18,089 bases of DNA from NCBI GenBank assembly GCA_017885385.1, contig JAFNGF010000150.1, positions 1-18,089 of the forward strand. The letters run 5' to 3'. The notes below the pieces were generated by a model that saw nothing but the letters and a program-made list of their open reading frames with translations, was not told the origin of the DNA and ran no database searches. The stretch is from Planctomycetota bacterium (GTDB lineage Bacteria; Planctomycetota; Phycisphaerae; Sedimentisphaerales; Anaerobacaceae). Position 1 is the stretch's first letter. The number at the start of each line of letters is the position of its first letter. A program made the translations under genes and the position numbers. Of this stretch, positions 6,207-13,618 are shown piece after piece.

Positions 6207-7319
6207 GTGAATCGCAACAGCGTGGAGTGGTATTGCCAAGAGCTTATGCAGAGAACCGATAAGAGATCTGAAGCTACTGTCAGCCAGCCTGCCGGGCGGG
6301 TTTCCCTGCTGGAGCAGGTGACTCCGTTGGCTCGTGAGATAAACAGCCTTGATATTGAGCGAATAGCGGACGTTTGTGTTAAAAGCATTCCAAATCTGGT
6401 CGGTCTGAGGTTTGCTTCGCTGTACGTGCTTGACGAGACGAACGGCATTCTGCATCTGCTCAAGCACAATCATCCGTTTTTAATAAACAAGATAGTTTCG
6501 CTGAGCCAAAATCCACCATCTCCGATGGTTATGGCTGTACGAAGTAAAGAGCTTATTTTGATAACCAACATCGACACCCACAAAAAACCTGCGATTAGAA
6601 AATCACAACGCGTTTTCGCCGAGAATTATAAGACTAAGAACTGCGCCATCGTTCCTCTTGTATGCCAGGATAGGGCGGTGGGAGTTCTCAATCTGGCGGA
6701 TAAGATGGAGGACGACAGCTTCAGTTCCGAGGACATTGCCTTAATAGAGTTGTTTGGCCAATTGGTTGGGGCGTCAATCGGGAATATAAAGCTGTTTGAG
6801 AAAACACAGCGCCAGGCAACGACGGACGGCTTGACAGGCCTTATCAATCACAAAACGTTTTACGAAATCCTGGAAAAAGAGTTGTGGCGGTCACGGCGAT
6901 ACGGCGGGCAGATTTCACTTATTATGATCGATATTGACGACCTCAAGAAAATAAATGATGCCTATGGTCATCGTGCCGGCGATAAGGTCATCCGCGAGGT
7001 CAGCAGAAGAATAAAGGAGTGCATCCGGCAAATCGACACCGCAGCTCGGTACGGCGGAGATGAGTTCGCAGTTATCTTGCCGAACACCTCACTAAGTGAC
7101 GCTACCGTTGTGGGCGAGCGTATGGTTGAGGTAGTTTCGCGCACGCCAACCACCTGGCAAAAAGAGCAGATACCGCTATCCATCAGTGTGGGTCTCGGTC
7201 AGTATGATGCGGACAGCAACCCGGAAGATATTACCAGCCGTTCTGACCAGGCCCTGTATACCGCCAAGCAGGCCGGGAAGAACACAGTCAGAGCCTTCGA
7301 GCCTGACCAAAAAGCATAA
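6207..7319 (+). CDS. GAF-domain diguanylate cyclase (GGDEF)
   Basis: This soluble enzyme of 370 residues should make c-di-GMP from two GTP. A GAF sensor domain covers about residues 48-198 and a GGDEF domain about 205-365. The active-site loop is intact: RYGGDEF at 281-287. RQID (274-277) lies exactly five residues before it, matching the RxxD inhibitory site, so product feedback is likely. The GGDEF domain begins with DGLTGLINHKTF (208-219). No EAL domain and no membrane segment are present. The start is uncertain: GTG at 6207 (a stop lies ten codons upstream in frame; GGGG lies nearby) or ATG at 6246. Either keeps both domains. The PilZ protein at 3010-3363 is a possible reader of its product. 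The gene is divergent from the MerR-type gene and converges with the 2H phosphoesterase gene. Confidence 0.93.
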   Translation: MNRNSVEWYCQELMQRTDKRSEATVSQPAGRVSLLEQVTPLAREINSLDIERIADVCVKSIPNLVGLRFASLYVLDETNGILHLLKHNHPFLINKIVSLSQNPPSPMVMAVRSKELILITNIDTHKKPAIRKSQRVFAENYKTKNCAIVPLVCQDRAVGVLNLADKMEDDSFSSEDIALIELFGQLVGASIGNIKLFEKTQRQATTDGLTGLINHKTFYEILEKELWRSRRYGGQISLIMIDIDDLKKINDAYGHRAGDKVIREVSRRIKECIRQIDTAARYGGDEFAVILPNTSLSDATVVGERMVEVVSRTPTTWQKEQIPLSISVGLGQYDADSNPEDITSRSDQALYTAKQAGKNTVRAFEPDQKA

Positions 7320-7379
7320 TCAGTGATTTCTCAAAGACTTGACCCATACATTCCAGATGCCTGAGCTTCTGTGTTCTCG

Positions 7380-7395
7380 GACGTTTCGGTACGTC
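7380..7395. terminator. Small hairpin between convergent genes
   Basis: GACGT, the loop TTCGGT and ACGTC form a short stem between the ends of the diguanylate cyclase and 2H phosphoesterase genes. It has no U tract, so a role as terminator is only a guess from position. Confidence 0.25.
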
Positions 7396-7421
7396 TGTCA
7401 AGCCACGCGATGCAGCCGGCA

Positions 7422-8021
7422 TCAAAAGTCAACAGACGCAAGAATCTCGCGGCAGGTACAGTGGTTTCCCAGGTGGCATAAGGCAAGTTTTGAAGGGGCA
7501 AATGTTATCGGAAATGCCTCGCTCTCTATTTCGCCGAACCCAATCGTTATGTGCGGGAAAAAATTCGTGAAGCTCGCTTTTTTCACATAGTTCTTGATCC
7601 ACAGCAAAGTAGTCTCAGCGACTTCTTCGTCGCCGTAAATCATTTCTCCGGTTACACCGCAGTTAAAATATGGCGTCATTTTCCTCATGATCTTTTCATG
7701 AAGAGACTGAAGGTCTCTGGTTTTCTCCACCTCGAAAACGGAGACCTTTTCGCCTCTGGCGTTTGTCGAGGTTCGGATGCCGGTAACCATCAATTCACCC
7801 AACGGGCTTTCTTTTGCTGCCAGCTCTAAAAGCCTGCCGATCGGCGTGATGTCTCTTTGGTCAATACAGCCCATAGCCAGAGAAATGTGCGGCAGGCAGC
7901 TCTCTCTTTTCAGCACGATTTTTCTGCCAAATCTCTCTACCAGCTCAGCATTTGCCTGGATTGCTTTGCCCGTCATTTCATCCGACGGCAGCAACACTAC
8001 ATCTACTGCTATTTTGCTCAT
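7422..8021 (-). CDS. 2H phosphoesterase (2'-5' RNA ligase-like) protein
   Basis: This 199-residue protein has the two HxT/S motifs that define the 2H superfamily: PHIS (H45, S47) and PHIT (H157, T159), each next to a beta strand (PHISLAMG; PHITIGFG). Members act on 2',3'-cyclic phosphates or 2'-5' bonds in RNA or nucleotides; the exact substrate here is unknown. Its ATG overlaps the stop of the cupin gene by four bases (ATGA), so it is translationally coupled as the third gene of the transporter-cupin-phosphoesterase operon. The pairing with a nucleoside-type transporter suggests a role in nucleotide or RNA-fragment turnover, which is inference. No signal peptide is seen. Confidence 0.82.
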   Translation of the reverse strand: MSKIAVDVVLLPSDEMTGKAIQANAELVERFGRKIVLKRESCLPHISLAMGCIDQRDITPIGRLLELAAKESPLGELMVTGIRTSTNARGEKVSVFEVEKTRDLQSLHEKIMRKMTPYFNCGVTGEMIYGDEEVAETTLLWIKNYVKKASFTNFFPHITIGFGEIESEAFPITFAPSKLALCHLGNHCTCREILASVDF

Positions 8022-8386
8022 AGGCGATTAAATACCTCCTCATACTGTTTTTTCCACGCCGGGTCGACTATGCACAAGAACTCCAGGTCGCAATCGCCCG
8101 TGTTTTCAACATATTGCGTCGAGCGCGGCGGGATATAGACGGCGCATTGCGGCACAACTTCAAAAGATTCCTCATCGATGTGCATCAGGCCTTGTCCGGC
8201 TATTATGTAATACACCTCTGAGGCCATGAGTCTGTGCGGCGTGGTGGTCTGGCCTGGCTCGACTTTGGCGTGCGCCAGGCTGTAACGAATTTGCAGGGAC
8301 GCCTTTTCCGGGTGCAACAGCTCGCGCAAAACCGAACCGTCGCCCGCTATGAGCTGCGGGCAATCTTTCAACTGTCTGACGAACAT
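8018..8386 (-). CDS. Small cupin-domain protein
   Basis: This single cupin barrel has 122 residues. Cupin motif 1 is PGQTTTPHRLMASEVYYIIAG (44-64), with H51 and E57 in the metal-ligand positions. The second histidine of the usual HxH is L53. In motif 2 (about 79-97) the usual histidine is Q91 (IPPRSTQYVENTG). Metal binding may therefore be incomplete. The C-terminal LEFLCIVDPAWKKQYEE (101-117) is typical of a widespread cupin family of unknown function. The ATG at 8386 is preferred because it comes one base after the transporter's TGA, with GGGGA just before it; a TTG four codons upstream would overlap the transporter gene. It is coupled at both ends in a three-gene operon. Substrate unknown. 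Confidence 0.8.
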   Translation of the reverse strand: MFVRQLKDCPQLIAGDGSVLRELLHPEKASLQIRYSLAHAKVEPGQTTTPHRLMASEVYYIIAGQGLMHIDEESFEVVPQCAVYIPPRSTQYVENTGDCDLEFLCIVDPAWKKQYEEVFNRL

Positions 8387-8387
8387 G

Positions 8388-9707
8388 TCAGTCCCCAAAT
8401 AGAATGGACGCTTTGCCTTGCGTAAAGAATGTGCCGGCCACGCACGCCGTCATAAGACAAGCTAACGTCGCTGCCAGCAGTGCGCGAAGTGCAACTGCTG
8501 CTATGTTGCGGGTTCGTTCCGGCGCCAGCGCAGAAATGCCCCCAACAAAGATAGCCATCGAGGCGAAGTGAGCGAATCCACATAGCGCATACGTAGCCAC
8601 CACCGCGGAACGCTGCGGATACTGTAGCAGCTTCTGCTCCAAAGCGGCTGCTAAATCATTATAAGCTGTAACCTCAGTGACAATTGCCCGCTCACCGATG
8701 ATTTTAGAAATCTGCCCAACATCCGCTAACGGCACGCCCAGAATCAGGGTAAACGGATAAAAGATGTAACCGAGGATTGCCTTCAAGGACCAGTGGCCGT
8801 GCAGGCCGAGCGCCGAATTTATTCCGCCGCCTATCCCCGATAAGACAAGGTCGACCAGTGCCACAAGACCCAGCACCGCTATCAGGAGTGCCACAATTCC
8901 GACAATCATCTTGACCCCGGCGTTCGCTCCATTGATGATTGCCTCGAACAGATTCGTTTCCCTTTCATAGAAGGGCTGGATGTGCACGCCCAGCGTTATG
9001 GGCTTATCGCTTTCGGGCAAAATGATCTTCGACATTACAACTGCCGCCGGAGCTGCAAGCAGCGACGCCGAGACCAAATGCCCGGCAATCTTGGGAAACT
9101 GAGGTTCAAGGCGCAAGACGTATAGCGCCAAGACGTTCGATGAGACTGTCGCCATCCCGGCGGTCAGAACAGTGCAGAACTCCGACTGCGTCATTTTGGC
9201 CAGATACGGCTTAACGGTCAGATTGGACTCGATTCCTACAAAGATTTCGCTGGCTGCGACTAAGGACTCCGCACCCGATATTCTCATCAGCTTGGTAAAC
9301 ACATAAGCGAAGGTGCTGATAATCAAAGGCATTATCTTTAAGTAGTACAGAATCGCGATTAGAGCCGAGAAGAAAATAATGGTGGGAAAAGCTTGAAAAG
9401 CCAGGATAGTGCCGAGTGACTTTTCACCGGTTTCGCTTTCCTGGCCCGGCGGAATCGCCAGGCGCCCGAATACGAACTCTGCCCCTGCCGAGGCCGAGTC
9501 CAGAATCTTTACCACCACATCATTGACCAGCAAAAATACCTTAGTGCCCGCAGGGACAAGGAAGATGAAAGCGGCCACTAAAATTTGTAGGCCGATCCCC
9601 CAGAAAATAACCCGCCAGTTCATATTTTTTCTGTCGGCCGACAGAACCCACGCAAAGCCCGTCAGAACGAATATCCCCGCGAAACTAACGAGATTGTAGA
9701 TATCCAT
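8388..9707 (-). CDS. Concentrative nucleoside transporter (CNT/NupC family), divergent binding site
   Basis: This integral membrane transporter of 439 residues should be driven by Na+ or H+. The family core is clear: FQAFPTIIFFSALIAILYYLKIMP (104-127), SGAESLVAASEIF (144-156), VKPYLAKMTQSE (165-176), GERAIVTEVTAYNDL (338-352) and ALCGFAHFASMAIFVGG (374-390). Around ten hydrophobic segments are seen. In characterised CNTs a GQTE motif touches the base and an NFxS motif touches the ribose. Here these positions read GIES (158-161) and HFAS (380-383), while the Glu of the TEVTAY segment (E345) is kept. The substrate may thus differ from a plain nucleoside. It is the first gene of an operon with the cupin and 2H phosphoesterase genes. 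The ATG lies just after a double hairpin element, and no strong ribosome binding site is seen. Confidence 0.9.
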   Translation of the reverse strand: MDIYNLVSFAGIFVLTGFAWVLSADRKNMNWRVIFWGIGLQILVAAFIFLVPAGTKVFLLVNDVVVKILDSASAGAEFVFGRLAIPPGQESETGEKSLGTILAFQAFPTIIFFSALIAILYYLKIMPLIISTFAYVFTKLMRISGAESLVAASEIFVGIESNLTVKPYLAKMTQSEFCTVLTAGMATVSSNVLALYVLRLEPQFPKIAGHLVSASLLAAPAAVVMSKIILPESDKPITLGVHIQPFYERETNLFEAIINGANAGVKMIVGIVALLIAVLGLVALVDLVLSGIGGGINSALGLHGHWSLKAILGYIFYPFTLILGVPLADVGQISKIIGERAIVTEVTAYNDLAAALEQKLLQYPQRSAVVATYALCGFAHFASMAIFVGGISALAPERTRNIAAVALRALLAATLACLMTACVAGTFFTQGKASILFGD

Positions 9708-9724
9708 ATCTTCTACATATTTAG

Positions 9725-9771
9725 CCCCCCAATTTATTGGGGGGTTTTCCGTGCCCCAATTTATTGGGGGG
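9725..9771. repeat. Tandem duplicated GC/AT hairpin upstream of the transporter gene
   Basis: CCCCCCAATTTATTGGGGGG (9725-9744) is followed 27 bases later by CCCCAATTTATTGGGGGG (9754-9771). Both fold into hairpins with a tiny loop. On the plus strand each is followed by TTT or TTTT. They fill the gap between the DUF72 stop and the transporter start, and may act as terminator, leader element or both. Confidence 0.65.
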
Positions 9772-9775
9772 TTTC

Positions 9776-10627
9776 CTATTGTAATGCGACCGATGCCAGA
9801 TTCGGATACGTTTTCACCAAGCCATCCGGCACGGGCTGCTTTTGGCCGCTGAGGAGTGCCTTTAGCTCAATGGCATTGGCAAGCTCGGCACCTCGATAGT
9901 GATTGTTGGCGATCACGGTCAGTGTTGCAAAGGCCTCAGCCAATCGGTCGATCCTACTTTTTATCTGGCCAAGCTCCTGCTTATTGTAATAGTAATTGTA
10001 GGTTTCGTCTCTGCCAGCATCTTTGCTGAACCACTTTTCCCTGTTTCTGCCGTGCATCCGAAAATAACCGTTTGTGCCCACCGTGCAGTGCTTCATATTG
10101 AACGAGTTCCACGTCACCGGGTAATCAAGGTTGCAGACCGAGACGCCCAGCCCTCGCAGAAATTCCAGGGCATCATCCTGCTCCCAGGATTTATGCCTGA
10201 CTTCTACCGCCAGGTCGAAGACGTCGGAAAAGTTCTCAATTATTTTTGCCAGATGCTGCCGGCTCTCCGGGCTATCAGCAAAATCCCATTTGAACTGCAC
10301 CAGAAGATGCTTGAATTTATCCGCCTGCAAAAGTGGCTCAAAGCCCTTGTGAAATTCCTTTACCAGTTGAGCGTCAATTTTGCCCTCGTGGGTAAAATCT
10401 CGGTGCAGTTTTGCAGTAAAGAAAAAATTCTGCTTTTGCTCGGTCCTCGCCAGCCACGATGCGGTGGTTTTCTCAAAGGGCGGGCGATAAAAAGTGCTAT
10501 TGACCTCAACGCAGTCCACAAATCTGCTGACGAATTCAAGCTGGTCGATTTTCGGCTCGGTATAGACAATCCCATTCCAGTCCGGATACGACCAGCCCGC
10601 CACGCCTATGTAGACCTTTCCCGCCAT
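9776..10627 (-). CDS. DUF72 (YecE-type) protein
   Basis: This 283-residue protein belongs to the DUF72/YecE family, a TIM-barrel-like fold of unknown biochemical function. The N-terminal signature GVAGWSYPDWNGIVY (8-22) and the strand VEVNSTFYRPP (40-50) are diagnostic, and the length is normal. No signal peptide or membrane segment is visible, so it should be cytoplasmic. The start codon lies six bases after a TGTTTAG-hairpin element and lacks a clear ribosome binding site. The neighbours on the same strand are a small membrane protein upstream and the transporter operon 68 bases downstream, across the double hairpin. Nothing around it points to a specific pathway. Confidence 0.9.
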   Translation of the reverse strand: MAGKVYIGVAGWSYPDWNGIVYTEPKIDQLEFVSRFVDCVEVNSTFYRPPFEKTTASWLARTEQKQNFFFTAKLHRDFTHEGKIDAQLVKEFHKGFEPLLQADKFKHLLVQFKWDFADSPESRQHLAKIIENFSDVFDLAVEVRHKSWEQDDALEFLRGLGVSVCNLDYPVTWNSFNMKHCTVGTNGYFRMHGRNREKWFSKDAGRDETYNYYYNKQELGQIKSRIDRLAEAFATLTVIANNHYRGAELANAIELKALLSGQKQPVPDGLVKTYPNLASVALQ

Positions 10628-10633
10628 AGGTAA

Positions 10634-10699
10634 TGTTTAGCCGTTGCCGGAGCGGCAACGGTCCACCTGTTATTGTTTAGCGTCGCCGTGCCGGCGATG
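10634..10699. repeat. Two TGTTTAG-hairpin elements before the DUF72 gene
   Basis: TGTTTAG (10634-10640) is followed by the hairpin CCGTTGCC/GGCAACGG (10641-10661). TGTTTAG (10674-10680) is followed by CGTCGCC/GGCGATG (10681-10699, one G-U pair). The minus strand reads hairpin then CTAAACA, and the first unit ends six bases before the DUF72 start codon. Confidence 0.6.
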
Positions 10700-10712
10700 G
10701 CTCAACGCGTGC

Positions 10713-11132
10713 CTACGCCCTCTTTTTCTCGCCGTCGCCCAGGCGCACAACTGCGTAGACCAATGTCCCCAGTAAGCCTGCCAGAAGCGATATCAGCACC
10801 CACAAGCCGGAGCCGCAGCCTCGCTGGCGTATATCCTTGTTCACCCAGACCGCCGCAAGGATATGCACGGCCACGATCCCAAGTAGCAGCAGGGGGCCTG
10901 GCCCGTGCCTCCGGGCTTTTTCCATCTGTGCCAGCTCCATTTTCCGCTTGGCAAGTTCCAGCTCAGCCATTCGCCGGTCCATTTCCATTTTCGCCTGTCG
11001 GCCTTGCACTTCCATTTCTCTTTCGCGCATTTGCATCTGGCGTTCGAAGTCTTCCGGCCCAGGCTCCTGGCAGAACGCCGCCGGCGTGAAAACCATCGCC
11101 GCCAGCACTATTGCTAAAACGCATCGCTTCAT
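10713..11132 (-). CDS. Small coiled-coil membrane protein with signal peptide
   Basis: I recognise no named family. The 139-residue product begins with a signal peptide (MKRCVLAIVLAAMVFTPAAF, cleavage likely around A17-Q20). A charged helical stretch rich in M, E, R and K follows (about 25-75), very likely a coiled coil. Then come two hydrophobic segments, LLLLGIVAVHILAAVWV and LWVLISLLAGLLGTLVYAVV, joined by a short loop with NKDIRQRGCGSG. The C-terminus is GDGEKKRA. The start at 11132 is chosen over an upstream one because it begins the signal peptide and has AAAGGAG with seven bases of spacing. It probably sits in the cell envelope with its coiled coil outside the cytoplasm. Function unknown. 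Confidence 0.78.
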   Translation of the reverse strand: MKRCVLAIVLAAMVFTPAAFCQEPGPEDFERQMQMREREMEVQGRQAKMEMDRRMAELELAKRKMELAQMEKARRHGPGPLLLLGIVAVHILAAVWVNKDIRQRGCGSGLWVLISLLAGLLGTLVYAVVRLGDGEKKRA

Positions 11133-11205
11133 TGTGTTACTCCTTTCAAACGTGTTTCTGAAGTCCGCATTGCATTTTACTTCGCCATCGTAGGTCAATC
11201 GACTC

Positions 11206-11290
11206 TGTCATTCCTGCGGAAGCAGGAATCCAGAATTATCCGACCCGTCCGCATTCCGCACCGAGCGTGGAATGGCAAATTCAGTGAATT
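11206..11290. repeat. Dispersed palindromic repeat remnants
   Basis: TGTCATTCCTGC-GGAA-GCAGGAATCC (11207-11231) is a hairpin unit related to the copy at 12455-12522. It is followed by CATTCC/GGAATG (11252-11257 with 11269-11274) and AATTCA-G-TGAATT (11278-11290). These fill most of the gap between the two small membrane protein genes. Confidence 0.5.
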
Positions 11291-11349
11291 CCGCGACCTG
11301 GACTATCAGGGGCCGCCACTTACAAACACTCAGTCGCAGGCACGCGTTA

Positions 11350-11577
11350 CTACTGGCCTTTTGCGATCTTATCGAGCTTGTTATCCAGGGCGATAAAGCC
11401 GACGCCCACAAATATCCATATCAGATGATACGGCTGAGCAGCGATAAGATACAGCCAAGGCGTAACACCCATGTGGGCTCGGGCACCCTGGATGATAAGG
11501 GCACTCACCTGGCTAACAAAAGTCAATAGCATTCCAAGACACGCCAGTGCAATAATTATAATGCCGGCAGTTCTCAT
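11350..11577 (-). CDS. Small two-helix membrane protein of unknown function
   Basis: This 75-residue protein has two hydrophobic segments: AGIIIIALACLGMLLTFVSQVSALII (residues 4-29) and, after a loop with GVTPW, a second helix around YHLIWIFVGVGFIAL (about 50-64). The tail is charged (DNKLDKIAKGQ). I recognise no family. The ATG at 11577 is chosen for its GGGAGG eight bases upstream. A GTG at 11637 would add 20 polar residues and overlap the flavoprotein stop by four bases (GTGA), so coupling from that start is the alternative. The gene probably shares a transcript with the flavoprotein gene upstream. Confidence 0.65.
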   Translation of the reverse strand: MRTAGIIIIALACLGMLLTFVSQVSALIIQGARAHMGVTPWLYLIAAQPYHLIWIFVGVGFIALDNKLDKIAKGQ

Positions 11578-11633
11578 TGATAAGGCCTCCCATAATAATT
11601 TGTCGTCTATCGCTCGGTCGTGGTTCGTTCCGG

Positions 11634-12191
11634 TCACCGGTCGGCTAAAGCCTGGCCGAGTTTATATGCCCTTGCCAAAAGCTCCGGCTTCTGCAGGATG
11701 TCACCTTTTTCGCTGACGCCGGGGGCAATGATTTTGCCGACCAGTTTCATTTCCAGGTACTCAAAGCTCTTCTGGAAAAGTTCGACTACAAGGTGGGCTG
11801 CCTTGGGATTCTCTTCCTCGAATGGAACCGCTATCACCGCGGATTTACCCTTTATCTTGCCTCTGTTACCTGGCGAATTGAAGTAGACGAAACGGTCTAT
11901 GAAAAGCTTCATCAAGCCGGTCGGCCCGTACCAGTAGACCGGCGTACCGAAGATAATGGCATCGCTTTCGGCAATCTTTGGATAGATACCGCACATATCG
12001 TCTTTCTTGGTGCAGCTTTCCGTCTTCCAGCAGCGGTGGCATCCGTCACACTCTTTGATGCTCAGTTCGCCTAAGAGTAGCTCCTCGACCGCAGCTCCTT
12101 TTGCTTTGGCGCCTTCGGCTATTTTTCTGACCAGTATATGTGTATTTCCGTTTTTGCGTGGACTTCCTACGACGGCAAGTATTTTCTTCAT
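11634..12191 (-). CDS. Iron-sulfur flavoprotein / NADPH-dependent FMN reductase family
   Basis: This flavodoxin-fold protein of 185 residues should bind FMN. The phosphate loop GSPRKNGNT (9-17) starts the domain. A compact cysteine cluster, C48-x2-C51-x2-C54-x5-C60, matches the pattern of iron-sulfur flavoproteins that carry a 4Fe-4S centre, followed by KKDDM. GTPVYWYGPTGLMKLFIDR (82-100) is the flavin-side segment typical of the family. Such proteins pass electrons between NAD(P)H or ferredoxin and small acceptors, which suits an anaerobe, but the partner is unknown. The start lies 17 bases after a TATTTAG-hairpin element, with only a weak GAGA as ribosome site. A small membrane protein gene follows. 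Confidence 0.88.
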   Translation of the reverse strand: MKKILAVVGSPRKNGNTHILVRKIAEGAKAKGAAVEELLLGELSIKECDGCHRCWKTESCTKKDDMCGIYPKIAESDAIIFGTPVYWYGPTGLMKLFIDRFVYFNSPGNRGKIKGKSAVIAVPFEEENPKAAHLVVELFQKSFEYLEMKLVGKIIAPGVSEKGDILQKPELLARAYKLGQALADR

Positions 12192-12882
12192 AACTTTTCT
12201 CGTCTTACTATTTAGCCCCGGAATCCTTCGACCCGGCTCAGGACGGGTTCATTGCGGGGTCTCTCACAGCCGAGCATTTCGACAGTGTCGTAGTAGATTC
12301 TACCCGCAGGTTCAGCCTGCGAGAAGCAGTAATAGAGTTCGGATATGCAGCGTCAGGTCCCGGGCCTCCGTATCTTTGCCCCGCTCTGTCATCCTGAGCG
12401 GAACAGAGTGGAGTCGAAGGATCTAGTAGTCTATGAAGTTCGATTACGTAGGTTGTCATTCCGCACTTGATGCGGAATCCAGGACGCCGGTAATTTTGGA
12501 TTCCCGCTTTCGCGGGAATGACAAGTCACAGAATCAATCATGACAGAGTACTGCTCTGGGGCCTTGCCAATTCCTTTCGATCCTGTGGATTAGTTTTGTC
12601 GCTGGGATGGCGCAGGTTCGCTGCCCATGCGTATGGTAGGGCGGGCCGTGCCCGCCGTTCTCCGTGAGTTCGGGTGGTTGAATTTCAGGGCTTAGGATTT
12701 CTCCCGCCCGTATTCTCTTTTTCCGCTCTGCGTGCGATGCTCTTGGCATACTGATAAAAAATCAAGTCTCGTATCGTCTGTACATCCCTATCCGGCATAG
12801 TTCAAAAATCTCTGCTTTCTACCCAATTTTCTCCCTGTCTAATACAAGGAATCTCGCAACATACAGATTATCTGGCAATCTA
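12192..12882. repeat. Field of dispersed repeats without genes
   Basis: No gene is supported here. The content is: a TATTTAG-hairpin unit (12209-12259, outer stem CCCCG/CGGGG); a unit with ATCCTTCGAC and GCTCAGGA (12223-12243); the related inverted unit CATCCTGAGCGGA...GTCGAAGGAT (12387-12423); a double-hairpin element bounded by GTCATTCC and GGAATGAC (12455-12522); and a hairpin GGCGGGC-CGT-GCCCGCC (12640-12656). Open frames across these units change frame with the repeats and look like translated repeat DNA. From about 12760 to 12882 I see nothing. Confidence 0.6.
12455..12522. mobile_element. Double-hairpin palindromic element bounded by GTCATTCC/GGAATGAC
   Basis: The ends GTCATTCCGC and GCGGGAATGAC are inverted repeats. 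Inside are two hairpins, TTCCGCA/TGCGGAA and TTCCCGC/GCGGGAA. A related half-unit lies at 11206-11232. The form fits small non-autonomous repeats (REP- or MITE-like); no coding part is present. Confidence 0.45.
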
Positions 12883-13599
12883 TCACTTTCTTTTGTCATC
12901 TTTCGGTCTTTTCTGAAGAACGGAGAAACGTTCTAAAATTTCTTTTTTTCGTTTGTTATCATCGAGGATCGCGTTTATCTCTGCTTTAGCAGACTTGATA
13001 CACATTATATATTGATAAAGCCCAAGGCAAATCAAGACTAACGCGACGCCAAGACAGATTAATGACTGCATTCTCTTTTGCGTCGTTAGAAAGATTAGCG
13101 ATGTTAAGACCCAAAGAAACCACGCCTCTACTTCGACCCATAACCATCCCCAATTGTCCAGAGCTGTTCTAACAAGCTGCGCATCAATCACAGGATCTTT
13201 AAAACCTGCATATGGATAAAACACTTTGTACATCAAATCGTTCCGGCTCTTTTTTATTTGCTCTGAATTCACATCTGATCCAACTCCTTGAGCTAATGGG
13301 ATCAATATATGCCTCGTGTCAAACCTGAGCCTTAATCTTAAAAGGTCGGAAATTCTGTCGTGCAGCTTAAAAATTCTGGATAACAGAGAAAATATGAACG
13401 GAATAGCTGCATACAAAACTTTTAATCCCGTAAACGGGCCGATATCAACTTCTCTTCTAAACGAATCAAGCAAGTTCTTTATCCATGGCAATGAAACGCC
13501 AAGATAGATTGTACAAATTATGCCGTTGCCCAAGGTAAATATGAATATCCTTTCCAGCATGTCAGAGTAGCTTTCTGGTTGACCAATTATCTTCATCAT
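12883..13599 (-). CDS. Four-helix membrane protein paired with a methyltransferase
   Basis: I cannot name a family. The 238-residue product has hydrophobic segments at about 18-38, 59-76, 157-172 and 177-200. The loop between the second and third carries a distinctive run, KLHDRISDLLRLRLRFDTRH (78-97), then ILIPLAQGVGSD (98-109). The C-terminus is a highly charged helix (KRKKEILERF and the terminal KRPKDDKRK). The start at 13599 is chosen because GGGGAG lies seven bases upstream; reading on upstream would only translate the end of the methyltransferase gene out of frame. It begins 19 bases after the methyltransferase stop, so the two form an operon. Base composition is low in GC (38% in 13321-13380 by count) compared with the genes to the left, suggesting transfer. 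Confidence 0.75.
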   Translation of the reverse strand: MMKIIGQPESYSDMLERIFIFTLGNGIICTIYLGVSLPWIKNLLDSFRREVDIGPFTGLKVLYAAIPFIFSLLSRIFKLHDRISDLLRLRLRFDTRHILIPLAQGVGSDVNSEQIKKSRNDLMYKVFYPYAGFKDPVIDAQLVRTALDNWGWLWVEVEAWFLWVLTSLIFLTTQKRMQSLICLGVALVLICLGLYQYIMCIKSAKAEINAILDDNKRKKEILERFSVLQKRPKDDKRK

Positions 13600-13618
13600 T
13601 AATATTCTCCCCGAAAAA

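Noticed and set aside
12534..12749. Minus-strand frame with NGGHGPPYH
   Set aside because: The phrase comes from the GGCGGGC hairpin repeat, a frequent source of spurious small proteins; no ribosome site or family support.
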